Below, in pieces: positions 17,190 through 25,998 of a stretch of DNA of 58,811 nucleotides; position 1 is the first letter of the stretch; each line of letters begins with the position of its first letter. The notes under the pieces are model-generated. The model saw only the letters and a list, made by a program, of their open reading frames with translations, had not been told where the DNA came from and did no database searches. Origin of the DNA: JBKECY01 sp047975025 (GTDB lineage Bacteria > Bacillota > Clostridia > Lachnospirales > Lachnospiraceae). The stretch spans positions 1-58,811 of the forward strand of contig JBKECY010000027.1 in the NCBI GenBank assembly GCA_047975025.1, given 5' to 3'. The position numbers and the translations under genes are program-made.

Positions 17190-20100
17190 TCAGCCGCTCC
17201 TCCTGCGACGCAGAATCAAAACTCCGACGACGCAGACCACGCCCAGCGCCGCAAACAGAAGCGGTGACTCACTCGCGTCGCCTGTCTGGGGCGCGCCGCT
17301 CAACAGGGGGTATTTCTTATAAATCCACGTATTTGATCCCTCGTCATACTGCCACTCTCCCTTGGGTGTGCCGTTGTCGCCGATCTCAACGTATGTCCCA
17401 TTGCCACTCGGAACCAGTGTGCCGTTGGGATGATCCGAGGGGGGCAGAATCGGGGGATCAGTCGAATCGGTGGGGTCAGTCGGATCAGTCGGGTTGGTCG
17501 GGGGATCTGTCGGGTTAATCGGGGGATCTGTCGGATCTGGCAGATCAGTGGGATCAGTGGGATCGGTGGGAGTCAAGATCTTTTCTGTCCATTTGGCGTA
17601 GAGGATGGTGTCCTGGGTTACCAGCGTGGCAAAGTCGTATGCCAGCGTCAGAGCCGAATCGCTGTACCACCCAGCAAAGTTATACCCGGTTTTGGTCGGG
17701 CTGTCCGGTTGGGAAGCCGCCGTGTTTCTCTGCAAATTCTGAGAAGGCACCTCCGTACCGCCGTTGGAGTCAAAGGTAACTTCTACAGTCTCCTTCATCC
17801 ATTTGGCGTAAAGCTCAAGGCCCACAGTCAAGTCGTAGGGGGCAAAGCTGTGCCCGTCCGCATAGACGACCGGTCCGTCGGCACTGGTTCCCCAGCCCTC
17901 AAAGGTATATCCCACGCGGCTGAAGGCGTTGGCGTTCAGGGTAAGGTTCCCACCCGTAATGATGGTTTGATCTTCCATCTCTCCCGCTGCGTCTGCCGCG
18001 TTCTTGTGATACGTCACTGTGTATACGAGCTTCTGCCCTGCAGCGTCACGGACGTAATTGACGTCGCTGTTGTTATAGGCGTAGAGGAAGCCATGGGAGA
18101 AGGGGCCCTGGACTAGGATGGCAGCCTCATGAACCGCAATCAGGACGGCGTCCTCAAGAAAAAAGCTTCCTTCCAGAGCAAAGTTTTCCTTAAATGTTGT
18201 ATTTTCGTCTGTAGTCAGCGCGGCATAGTTGGTCCCGATCCAAATCGCGCCGCCGGATTCTGACTCGTTGCCCTCAAAGCTGCAGCCTTCAAACACGGCA
18301 GAAGGGGTTGGGCTGGAGGCATTGTAGTAAAATGCGCCGCCAAGCCCCGCCTTATTCCCGGAGAAGAGAGTATCTGTAACCTGTATATTTTTCACTCCTC
18401 CTAAGATATTGAGCGCGCCGCCCGTCGCAGTTCTTTTTCCGCTTTCGTCCGTTGCCTGCGCCTCGTTGCCAATGAACTGACACCCCGAAACCATGAGATT
18501 GTTAGAGGACGACGCCACTGCGCCGCCGTAGCTGAAGTTAAAACCATCGTCATTTCCGGCATGTGTGGCGGCCCAGGCCTGGCCATCAGCCCGGCACATG
18601 TCCCCAAGGGACAGGTTGCCGGAAAACAGGGTATCGGCGATGGTAAGGGAACCGCTGGAAAAATGGTAGTAAGCGCTTGCGCCATACCGTTCGGAAAAGT
18701 TCCCCTTAAACTCGCAGCCAGCTATTTCCGCCGTTCCTAAGCAGATGACGGTGCCCACCTGACCGACTTTATTGTCCTCAATAAGGCAGTCCTCTAGTTT
18801 CAGCTGTCTATTCGCACGAATCAGCCCGCTGCCTACTCTTCCATCGCCTCCTGCTGCAGAATTGTTTTTCTTATTTTCATTGTTTACAATCCGGCAGTCC
18901 TCAAAGGTCGCGTCATTTAGCCAGCACAGTACGGCATAATCATTGCCAATGTTGCCCTCGAAGGTGCAGTGTTTCGCGCTGAGTGTGCCGCTAATGTTCT
19001 TGGAGTTTAGCATACGGTTGCCGACGTTGTTTAAGACATCCACCCAAGTAAGGTTCAACGTTCCCGTTATCGAGCCTATGAGGCTTTTTCCGGCATTTGG
19101 GCTGGCAACGTTGAGGTTATAGTTTTTTACCGTAATTTTGCCGGCTTCCGTGCCAGTAAGGGTAATGTCGCCCCGCGCGTAAATCGCCCCATAGTCTCTA
19201 TTGACGAGATTGCTGCTTTGCGTCCCATCGAAGACGGCCGGTCCGGTTACTGTCACGGCGCCGCTGCCACCCGTGTCCCACGCGTAAAGCGCCCCGCCGA
19301 AGCCGGTGGACGCCACGTTGCCTTTGAACAAGCCCCCCGTCACCACAATCGGACCGGAGACACTGTACACGCCGCCGCCCTGGTCGTTGGTGGTAACGTT
19401 GTTTAAAACCGTGCAGTTCAAAAGGGTAACAGCCCCTGACCCATAGACGCCTCCACCATTGGAATAGGTCTTGTTTTCTAAAATCGCACAGTCCTTCAGC
19501 GTGAGGCTGCCGGAAGCATCGCCCCTAACACAAACCGCCCCGCCTTTGCCGCCTTTGCCGCTTTGGAAGCAGTTTTGGATGACGGCGCCCTCGAGATCGT
19601 AATTTTTGCCGTCCACGCTGGTAAATTCAACACCACCGCCTGTTGCGCCCCCGTCCAGAACCACGCCTTCAAAGCGCAGCGTCACATCATTCGCGCTTGA
19701 AAATTTTAAATGTCGGGAACCCGCCGCGGTCATGGTCAGCGTGAACGGCCCCTTTCCATCCTCGGCGGCAAGTGTAAAGCTGCCGGAAGCGCTCACCGCC
19801 GACTCACTGGTGAGCGTAATATCCGCTCCGATGACGATGGTGTCGATTGTTCCCATGTTCAACTCTGCCACTGCCGCTTTAAACTCGGCCTCGTCCGTGC
19901 ATACGGCGGATGGGGTGGCTTCTGTCGTCACTACCGGTGTCGCACTGGTCAGCAGTGCCGGTGTTTCCTCAGCAGCAGGTGTGAACTGCGACTGTGTCAC
20001 CTCCGGTGCACCTTGGGGTATCGGTATGACTTTCGTCACTTCAGGTGTCGGAACCGCCGTTGGCGCCGCTTCCGTCGACACGTCCTCGGCCGGAGTCACT

Positions 20101-20477
20101 TCCGGACTGTTCTCCGGTGTTGGCTCTTCGGTCTGTACTGCTTCCGAACTGTCCTCCGGCGCTGCCTCTTCGCCCTGTGTCGCTTCCGGGCTATTCTCCG
20201 GTGTTGACTCTTCGGTCTGTGCTGCTTCCGGACCGTCCTGTGCTGCCTCTTCGGTCTGCGTCGCTTCCGGACTGTCCTCCGGTGCCGGCACTTCCGGTGT
20301 TGTTGTCTCCGGCACCTCCTCCGATACCTCCTGCGTCTCCACGACCGGAGCCGCAAATGAGGTCGCACCGGCATACGGCGCCACTGTGCCCAACAACAGT
20401 ACTGCACTTAGCAGCAGTGCCAGACTTCTTTTTAGATACACGTTCTTGTTAGAGCATTTGTACTTACCTGTCTTCAT
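17190..20477 (-). CDS. Large surface adhesin with beta-helix, InlB repeats and sorting tail
   Basis: A 1095-residue exported protein. Order: long signal peptide (SLALLLSAVLLLGTVAPYAGA); a Pro/Glu/Thr/Ala-rich stretch with about five units such as PENSPEATQTEE; a right-handed beta-helix domain of roughly 600 residues made of short polymorphic-repeat strands (GGGVYGSGAVTLLNC, GGALYAWDTG, GGAIWIGTNYA); two InlB repeats (YTVTYHKNAADAAG..LYAKW and VTFDSNGGTEV..LYAKW); a PTDPTDPTD linker; and a tail APQTGD, a hydrophobic helix and RRRRSG, i.e. a sortase-type anchor with a non-LP motif. The middle is visibly richer in G+C than its neighbours. The ATG at 20477 is preferred to a TTG three codons up that lies too close to AAAGGA. 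Confidence 0.88.
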   Translation of the reverse strand: MKTGKYKCSNKNVYLKRSLALLLSAVLLLGTVAPYAGATSFAAPVVETQEVSEEVPETTTPEVPAPEDSPEATQTEEAAQDGPEAAQTEESTPENSPEATQGEEAAPEDSSEAVQTEEPTPENSPEVTPAEDVSTEAAPTAVPTPEVTKVIPIPQGAPEVTQSQFTPAAEETPALLTSATPVVTTEATPSAVCTDEAEFKAAVAELNMGTIDTIVIGADITLTSESAVSASGSFTLAAEDGKGPFTLTMTAAGSRHLKFSSANDVTLRFEGVVLDGGATGGGVEFTSVDGKNYDLEGAVIQNCFQSGKGGKGGAVCVRGDASGSLTLKDCAILENKTYSNGGGVYGSGAVTLLNCTVLNNVTTNDQGGGVYSVSGPIVVTGGLFKGNVASTGFGGALYAWDTGGSGAVTVTGPAVFDGTQSSNLVNRDYGAIYARGDITLTGTEAGKITVKNYNLNVASPNAGKSLIGSITGTLNLTWVDVLNNVGNRMLNSKNISGTLSAKHCTFEGNIGNDYAVLCWLNDATFEDCRIVNNENKKNNSAAGGDGRVGSGLIRANRQLKLEDCLIEDNKVGQVGTVICLGTAEIAGCEFKGNFSERYGASAYYHFSSGSLTIADTLFSGNLSLGDMCRADGQAWAATHAGNDDGFNFSYGGAVASSSNNLMVSGCQFIGNEAQATDESGKRTATGGALNILGGVKNIQVTDTLFSGNKAGLGGAFYYNASSPTPSAVFEGCSFEGNESESGGAIWIGTNYAALTTDENTTFKENFALEGSFFLEDAVLIAVHEAAILVQGPFSHGFLYAYNNSDVNYVRDAAGQKLVYTVTYHKNAADAAGEMEDQTIITGGNLTLNANAFSRVGYTFEGWGTSADGPVVYADGHSFAPYDLTVGLELYAKWMKETVEVTFDSNGGTEVPSQNLQRNTAASQPDSPTKTGYNFAGWYSDSALTLAYDFATLVTQDTILYAKWTEKILTPTDPTDPTDLPDPTDPPINPTDPPTNPTDPTDPTDSTDPPILPPSDHPNGTLVPSGNGTYVEIGDNGTPKGEWQYDEGSNTWIYKKYPLLSGAPQTGDASESPLLFAALGVVCVVGVLILRRRRSG

Positions 20478-20515
20478 AGCGTTCAATTCCTTTCTTTAAC
20501 CGTAATACGACGCCG

Positions 20516-20660
20516 GTGACACCCGATTTGTATCATACAGATTGGGTGTCACAAGCGCCTTAAATTATACCTCTGACAGGATTATACACCTAAATTTACC
20601 CCCCCCCATTCAACCTTTTCTGTATAGAATACACTCCTTGCACGTTTCCTTGTAGGTTCG
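20516..20660 (-). promoter_or_regulatory. Adhesin promoter region: shared element, poly-G tract and leader hairpin
   Basis: From 5' to 3' on the minus strand: CGAACCTACAA then GGAAACGTGCA (20639-20660), the counterpart of the element before the C1 peptidase; a run of nine G (20599-20607); TATAAT (20581-20586) and a second TATAAT-like site about 15 bases later; and a 12-bp leader hairpin GTGACACCCAAT / ATCGGGTGTCAC (arms 20541-20552 and 20516-20527). No -35 box is present at the usual place; the G-run sits there instead. The remaining part of the 20478-20847 gap shows no gene. Confidence 0.5.
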
Positions 20661-20795
20661 GGATTCTTGCATTCTTTGCATGAAAAAAAATAATGTTGCA
20701 AGGAGATTTTTGGGGGTCAAAGGGGCAAAGGGGCAAATGTTGAAGAGAGTGTTGAAGAGGTGTTGAAGAAATGTGATAAATCTCTAAAGTAATAC

Positions 20796-20839
20796 AAAAA
20801 AAAAGACCCGCTATCTGTTTTTCACCCAGATAACAAGCC
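20796..20839 (-). terminator. Terminator after the fructokinase gene
   Basis: A 13-pair stem with G-U pairs (arms 20805-20817 and 20827-20839) followed on the minus strand by nine U, eight bases after the fructokinase stop; ends the fructoside operon. Confidence 0.85.
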
Positions 20840-20847
20840 TCTTTGGT

Positions 20848-21828
20848 TTATTTCATAATTTTAAGTTCTTTTAATCTTTCTTCCACCTCCTCCGGCTGCG
20901 GAATCGACGAAATACCGCCTCGTTTCTCCACGCAGAGACTTGCCAGCGCATTGGCATATAGGGCACATTCCTGTACCTCTTCCGAAGTTATACTCTCGAT
21001 ATCCAGTGTCTTTGCCAGAATTCCTGAGAGGAAAGCTCCCCAAAATGCATCACCGGCTCCGGTCGTATCAATCGCATGACTGCTAAACCCAGGGATTCTG
21101 TTCACGCTGGTCGATGTACTAAGCAGCGCTCCACCGGCTCCCATAGTGACCGCCACAATTTTGACGCCTTGCTGCAGCAGATACGCCGCGGCTTCTTTTG
21201 CATCCTGATACGGTGTCAACAGACCGGTCTCTTCGTCTGAAATCTTCATGATATCTACATAGGGAATCAGCGACTGCATTCTTTCGATTGCAATTTCCCT
21301 GCTTTCCCACAAATCTGCTCTGTAGTTAGGATCATAGGAAATCACAGCACCTGCATCCTTGGCATGTTTGACTGCTTCATACGTCGTTGTCCTCGCCGGT
21401 TCATCTGTAAGTGATAATGAGCCTACGTGAAGCACTTTGGTATCCGTAAAGAAGCGGGATTCTATTTCTTTTAGGCAAATCTGAGTATCTGCACCGGGCT
21501 TTCGCGCAAATGCAAAACTTCGCTCTCCCCCCTCGCCTAATTCTACAAAGGCGAGTGTGGTAAATACGGCAGGATCCAGTAAAAGTCCGCTTACGTCAAT
21601 GCCAGCTTCCTGCATTGTATGCTTTAGAAAGTGTCCATGCATGTCATCACCGACCTTTCCCACAAAAGCTGCCGTATGGCCTAATTTGCTAAGCGTAGCC
21701 AATACATTGGCCGGTGCTCCTCCGGGGTTTTGCTCAAACAGGCGTCTGCCATCCTCTGATCTTCCTGCCGGGGTAAAGTCAATCAAGGCCTCCCCCAGCG
21801 CAACCACATCTATATTCTTATCACCCAT
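20848..21828 (-). CDS. Fructokinase, PfkB family
   Basis: A 326-residue ribokinase-fold sugar kinase. The N-terminal LGEALIDFTPAG and NPGGAPANVLATLSKLGH (sugar-binding GG motif) and the C-terminal DTTGAGDAFWGAFLSG (anion hole and catalytic Asp) are plain. The sequence is of the fructokinase (ScrK-like) branch. It should phosphorylate the fructose released by the GH32 enzyme encoded 36 bases upstream; it is the last gene of the transport-hydrolysis operon. Confidence 0.9.
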   Translation of the reverse strand: MGDKNIDVVALGEALIDFTPAGRSEDGRRLFEQNPGGAPANVLATLSKLGHTAAFVGKVGDDMHGHFLKHTMQEAGIDVSGLLLDPAVFTTLAFVELGEGGERSFAFARKPGADTQICLKEIESRFFTDTKVLHVGSLSLTDEPARTTTYEAVKHAKDAGAVISYDPNYRADLWESREIAIERMQSLIPYVDIMKISDEETGLLTPYQDAKEAAAYLLQQGVKIVAVTMGAGGALLSTSTSVNRIPGFSSHAIDTTGAGDAFWGAFLSGILAKTLDIESITSEEVQECALYANALASLCVEKRGGISSIPQPEEVEERLKELKIMK

Positions 21829-21864
21829 GTACCGCTCCTCGTGTTCTTAATGATCTGTCGTGTT

Positions 21865-23340
21865 TTACTTTTGGATTTTAATATCATAGAATTCTACAAC
21901 GGCATCCTGCGCCAGCAGACCAACTTCATACTCGGCCTTGGCATAAGATCGATAGGTGAACGCTACTTCCTCACCTATAAAAGCTTCGATCATATCCCGG
22001 TCCACAACGATTTTTAGATCAATCATCCCTCCCGGTTGTACGGCAAAGGACTTCTCACAGACTCTGATTCCATCCGGTCCCGGCACTTTGGGCGCTGGGA
22101 CTGCCTGGCACGACTGCTCCCAGAAAGGATCAACTCCCATCGGCAGATTCAGAAGCGAGACTCTTTGCATCGCTGCATCGAATTCCAGCAGCAGGCATCC
22201 GCTGGCTTCCCTGTCGGATTTTAGCAAAATGCCAAAATGATCGTTAACCTCTCTGCAGAGAATTTTACAGGAAAGCATGAACGACGGTTCCGCATGCTCC
22301 AGGAAACCATAGCTGCATGTACCCACTGAATCCAATACAATCGCCGCTGGCCCAAACGCCTGCGCCTGTCCTAATACGGGCGTATAGTTCCAGGAAACCG
22401 GCTGATCAATCGCTTGCTGATACTCGACTGGAAGCTTTACATCCAGTTCACCATCCGCTGTTGCGACTACTTCATGGGGTATACAAAAGGCTCCGCCCCA
22501 GTACCACTCACCAGTATCACTGCGTTCTGCACGATCATGTGCCCAGCCAAAATAGAATCTGCGGCCTTCCTTGTTCTCCATAGATTTGGCAGCGTAAAAT
22601 CTGCGGCCTCCAATTCCATCTTTACGAGGCTTTTTCCATGGACCGAACGGGCTTTTGGAGACCCGGTAAATGGTATTGACGAACTCCGAAAATCTGGAAT
22701 AGGACAGGTACCAGGTATCATTGATTTTGTACATTTCCGGGCATTCCGGGCAATTCGTATGCCCCGGCGCATACAGCGGACCATAATGTTCCCAATGCAT
22801 CAGGTCTGCAGAACGGTACAGCACAACACAGCCTCGCCTCGTAATCGGCATATCCAGCTTTCTGGCCGAGAGCAGCATCCAATAGCATCCGTCTTCTTCG
22901 TTATAAAACACATAAGGGTCACGCCAGTCTAATGTTTCGTACAATTCTGTCAGTGGCAGCAGGATCGGATTGTCAGGATTTTTGACCCATGTAATACCGT
23001 CTTCACTTGTCGCATGACAGATGCTCTGCTGATACTTCGCCTGCAGCGCATACCCGGTATAGAAGGCATGATACTTACCTTCTCCGAAGATGACGGCTCC
23101 TGTCCAGATGCCGGAAGCATCCGGTTCATCGCCTTCCCCCGGATACAGCGCCGTTGGTAATTCCGTCCAGTTCACCAAATCCTGTGATATACAATGACTC
23201 CAGGTTGTCCGCAGACGTGCCGGATATATGGTGGTTCCGGGGGGTGGTGTCAATGAAAACAGATGATAGGTGCCATCGTGATAAAACGGGATGGCGTCAC
23301 CTGTTGAATCGGCAAAAGACATTTTTCTAAATATATTCAT
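21865..23340 (-). CDS. Glycoside hydrolase family 32 (cytoplasmic fructosidase)
   Basis: A 491-residue GH32-like enzyme with a five-bladed propeller and a C-terminal beta sandwich. The nucleophile region reads STGDAIPFYHDGTYHLF (Asp in place of the classical WMNDPNG context, as in a clade that begins GDxxPFYHDG), the transition-state motif is WRDPYVF, and the acid/base motif is CPECPEMYKI. No signal peptide is present, so it acts inside the cell on imported oligosaccharides. The context (importer upstream, fructokinase downstream) suggests a short fructan or fructose-containing glycoside as substrate. Confidence 0.88.
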   Translation of the reverse strand: MNIFRKMSFADSTGDAIPFYHDGTYHLFSLTPPPGTTIYPARLRTTWSHCISQDLVNWTELPTALYPGEGDEPDASGIWTGAVIFGEGKYHAFYTGYALQAKYQQSICHATSEDGITWVKNPDNPILLPLTELYETLDWRDPYVFYNEEDGCYWMLLSARKLDMPITRRGCVVLYRSADLMHWEHYGPLYAPGHTNCPECPEMYKINDTWYLSYSRFSEFVNTIYRVSKSPFGPWKKPRKDGIGGRRFYAAKSMENKEGRRFYFGWAHDRAERSDTGEWYWGGAFCIPHEVVATADGELDVKLPVEYQQAIDQPVSWNYTPVLGQAQAFGPAAIVLDSVGTCSYGFLEHAEPSFMLSCKILCREVNDHFGILLKSDREASGCLLLEFDAAMQRVSLLNLPMGVDPFWEQSCQAVPAPKVPGPDGIRVCEKSFAVQPGGMIDLKIVVDRDMIEAFIGEEVAFTYRSYAKAEYEVGLLAQDAVVEFYDIKIQK

Positions 23341-23384
23341 AATTCTGCACAGTCCCTTCTACTAATCGTTCAGCTCGAATCTTC

Positions 23385-24398
23385 TTATATCTGCTCAGGC
23401 TTGCGCACCTTTTTTCTTAAGAAGTTTACTTTGCCTTTCTGGCCATCCAGCAGTACAGCACAAATGATAATCAGACCTTTTACAATCAGCTGCCAATAGG
23501 AGCTTACTCCAATCAGATTCAAGCCGTTGGAAATAATACCTATGACCATGGCACCAAACACAGTCCCGCTGATTCGGCCTTTTCCGCCCGCCATCGAGGT
23601 TCCGCCCAATACACAGGCTGCGATGGCATCCAGCTCATATCCGCTTCCTACCGATGGCTGTCCCGAATACATACGGGAACAAAGTACAAGTCCTGCAAAT
23701 GCTGATAACAGGCCCGTAATTGTGAATACTGCCATCTCAACCTTCCTAATCGGCACACCCGAGAGTCTGGCCGCTTCCCGGTTGCCGCCAATCGCATAAA
23801 TATAGGTACCAAATTTGGTCTTACTCAGCAGGAAGCTGAACAACGCAATCAGCAGTACCATGTATACAACCGGCAGGGGAATGGTATCGAAGAGATAGCC
23901 TGTCCCAATGGCAATAAAGAACTTCTGGGTTATTCGTGTAGACTGACCTCCCGAATATACATAGGCAATACCGCTGGCTATGTTCATCATTGCCATTGTA
24001 ATAATGAAAGAAGGAACTTTAAATATTGAAACAATGAAGCCATTGGCAAATCCGGCAAAGGTACCCAAGGCAAGACCGATTAAGATTGCCACACCGACCG
24101 GTACTCCCTGATTTACAATCAGACCGACAGTCAATGTACCATTCATGGCAACGATTGAGCCGACTGACAAGTCAATATTGCCCAAGATAATGACCAGCGT
24201 CATTCCCAATGCAATATAAGTATTAATTGAAATCTGCCGTAAAACAGAAATCATATTGTTCGAGGTCAAAAATTTATCTGTGGCAAAGGATACAATGACA
24301 CACATTATAATCAGCACAGCGATAATTCCCATATTATTTTTAAGTCCGTTTACGATAGGATTATCTACCAGCAATGATTTCTTCTTATCTTGATTCAT
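23385..24398 (-). CDS. Sugar ABC transporter permease (RbsC-like)
   Basis: A 337-residue inner-membrane protein of the BPD_transp_2 family with about nine hydrophobic helices; ITLGNIDLSVGS (here VIILGNIDLSVGSIVAMNGT) and GRISGTVFGAMVIGII are family signatures. It is the membrane channel of a CUT2-type importer with the ATPase encoded just upstream. The ATG at 24398 lies inside the end of the ATPase gene (14-base overlap) and uses GGAGGT as its ribosome site. Confidence 0.93.
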   Translation of the reverse strand: MNQDKKKSLLVDNPIVNGLKNNMGIIAVLIIMCVIVSFATDKFLTSNNMISVLRQISINTYIALGMTLVIILGNIDLSVGSIVAMNGTLTVGLIVNQGVPVGVAILIGLALGTFAGFANGFIVSIFKVPSFIITMAMMNIASGIAYVYSGGQSTRITQKFFIAIGTGYLFDTIPLPVVYMVLLIALFSFLLSKTKFGTYIYAIGGNREAARLSGVPIRKVEMAVFTITGLLSAFAGLVLCSRMYSGQPSVGSGYELDAIAACVLGGTSMAGGKGRISGTVFGAMVIGIISNGLNLIGVSSYWQLIVKGLIIICAVLLDGQKGKVNFLRKKVRKPEQI

Positions 24399-25899
24399 GT
24401 TCTTCCATACCTCCTGCTGCATATTTCATGATTTCTTCCTGATTTAATTCATCTCTGGTAAGATTGCCGACCAGTTTTCCTTCCCTGATAATACAAACAT
24501 TGTCACACATGTTAATAATTTCAGGAAGTTCACTTGAAATCATGATAATTGCGATTCCTTCATTGGCGAGCTCATTAATGACTGAATAAATTTCAAATTT
24601 GGCATTTACATCTACACCTCTGGTAGGCTCATCCAGAATTAGTACATCCGGCTTTGTCGCCAGCCATTTCCCCAGCACTACTTTTTGCTGGTTGCCTCCT
24701 GAGAGGCTTTCCACTTCGATTTCCGTAGATGCTGCTTTTAAACGCAGTCTTTTTGTATATTGGTCAATCACCTTTTTACTTTTTTTCTTGCTGATTGCCA
24801 GACCGCTCATATAGAAATGCAGTGAAGAGAGAATCATATTGAATCCTACACTGTTGCACAGTACAAGCCCCTGTTTTTTTCTATCTTCCGGAACCATCGC
24901 CACACCGGCCTTAATCGCCTGCATGGGATTCTTGAACCTGACAGGCTGTCCGTATAGATAGACCTCACCGGAGTCAAATGTTGTTGCGCCAAAGATACTT
25001 TCCATGATTTCACTGCGCCCGGCTCCGACCAGTCCTGCGAATCCCAGTATTTCGCCTTTTCGTAATTTGAAGCTCACATCGGAAAAGACACCTTGTCTGC
25101 CAAGCTTTCTGACCTCGAGTGCTGTTTCCGCCTTCGTTAAGTCATGATAATCTCTGGCATAGAAGCTTTCCAGATCTCTGCCGACCATCATGGAGACCAG
25201 CTCTGCCGGTGTTGTCTCAGCCGTATTTTTCTGCCCCACATAGGCACCGTCTCGAATTACTGTGACCCTGTCTGAGATTCTGAAGAGTTCTTCCATTCTG
25301 TGGGAAATGTAAATAATACTGACTTTTTGTTCTTTTAGCCTCTCGATAATTTCAAACAACTGCTCCACTTCCTCGTTGGACAAAGATGACGTAGGTTCAT
25401 CCATAACGATGATTTTTCCATTAAAGGAAACCGCCTTGACAATCTCCACCATCTGCTGCTGTGCAATTGTCAAGTCAGCCACCAGACTGTCTGCGCGTAT
25501 TGCAACACCCAGAGAAGCGATCATCTGCTGCGCTCTGCGGTTCATTCCTTCGAAATCAACCGTTCCCACTTTAGTTACTGCCTCCCGGCCAAGGAATAGA
25601 TTCTGCGCTACTGTCAGATACGGTACCAACACAATTTCCTGATGAATGATACCAATTCCCTGCTCTCTGGCTTCAGGAACTCCATGAATATGCACTTCTT
25701 TACCATTTATTTCTATTTTCCCGCTATCTGGTTGATAGATTCCACCCAGCACTTTGATCAGAGTGGATTTGCCGGCACCATTTTCGCCCAAAAGCGCATG
25801 TACTTCTCCTAGTTCCAGGGAAAAGTCAATCCCGCTGAGCGCATAGATTCCGGAAAAACTTTTTTTAATATCTGTCATTTGCAGAACAATCTGTCCCAT
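24385..25899 (-). CDS. Sugar ABC transporter ATP-binding protein (RbsA-like)
   Basis: A 504-residue protein with two nucleotide-binding domains, as in RbsA/MglA. The first has GENGAGKST (Walker A) and DEPTSSLSNEE (Walker B); the second has GLVGAGRSE in place of a full P-loop, LSGGNQQKVVLGKWL (signature) and ILDEPTRGVDV. It powers import by the RbsC-like permease. The ATG at 25899 is preceded by GGAGG; fourteen further codons upstream are open but lack a ribosome site. Confidence 0.95.
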   Translation of the reverse strand: MGQIVLQMTDIKKSFSGIYALSGIDFSLELGEVHALLGENGAGKSTLIKVLGGIYQPDSGKIEINGKEVHIHGVPEAREQGIGIIHQEIVLVPYLTVAQNLFLGREAVTKVGTVDFEGMNRRAQQMIASLGVAIRADSLVADLTIAQQQMVEIVKAVSFNGKIIVMDEPTSSLSNEEVEQLFEIIERLKEQKVSIIYISHRMEELFRISDRVTVIRDGAYVGQKNTAETTPAELVSMMVGRDLESFYARDYHDLTKAETALEVRKLGRQGVFSDVSFKLRKGEILGFAGLVGAGRSEIMESIFGATTFDSGEVYLYGQPVRFKNPMQAIKAGVAMVPEDRKKQGLVLCNSVGFNMILSSLHFYMSGLAISKKKSKKVIDQYTKRLRLKAASTEIEVESLSGGNQQKVVLGKWLATKPDVLILDEPTRGVDVNAKFEIYSVINELANEGIAIIMISSELPEIINMCDNVCIIREGKLVGNLTRDELNQEEIMKYAAGGMEEHESR

Positions 25900-25998
25900 C
25901 CTTGAACCTCCATATCTGAGTATGCGATGGTCACAAATCACACCACCGCATACTTTTTGATCCTCTATTAAATGAATCTTATAGATTCTGCTTTGCTC

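Noticed and set aside
19606..20499. 297-residue Ser/Val-rich ORF on the plus strand
   Set aside because: Antisense shadow of the low-complexity N-terminus of the adhesin; no ribosome site or domain.
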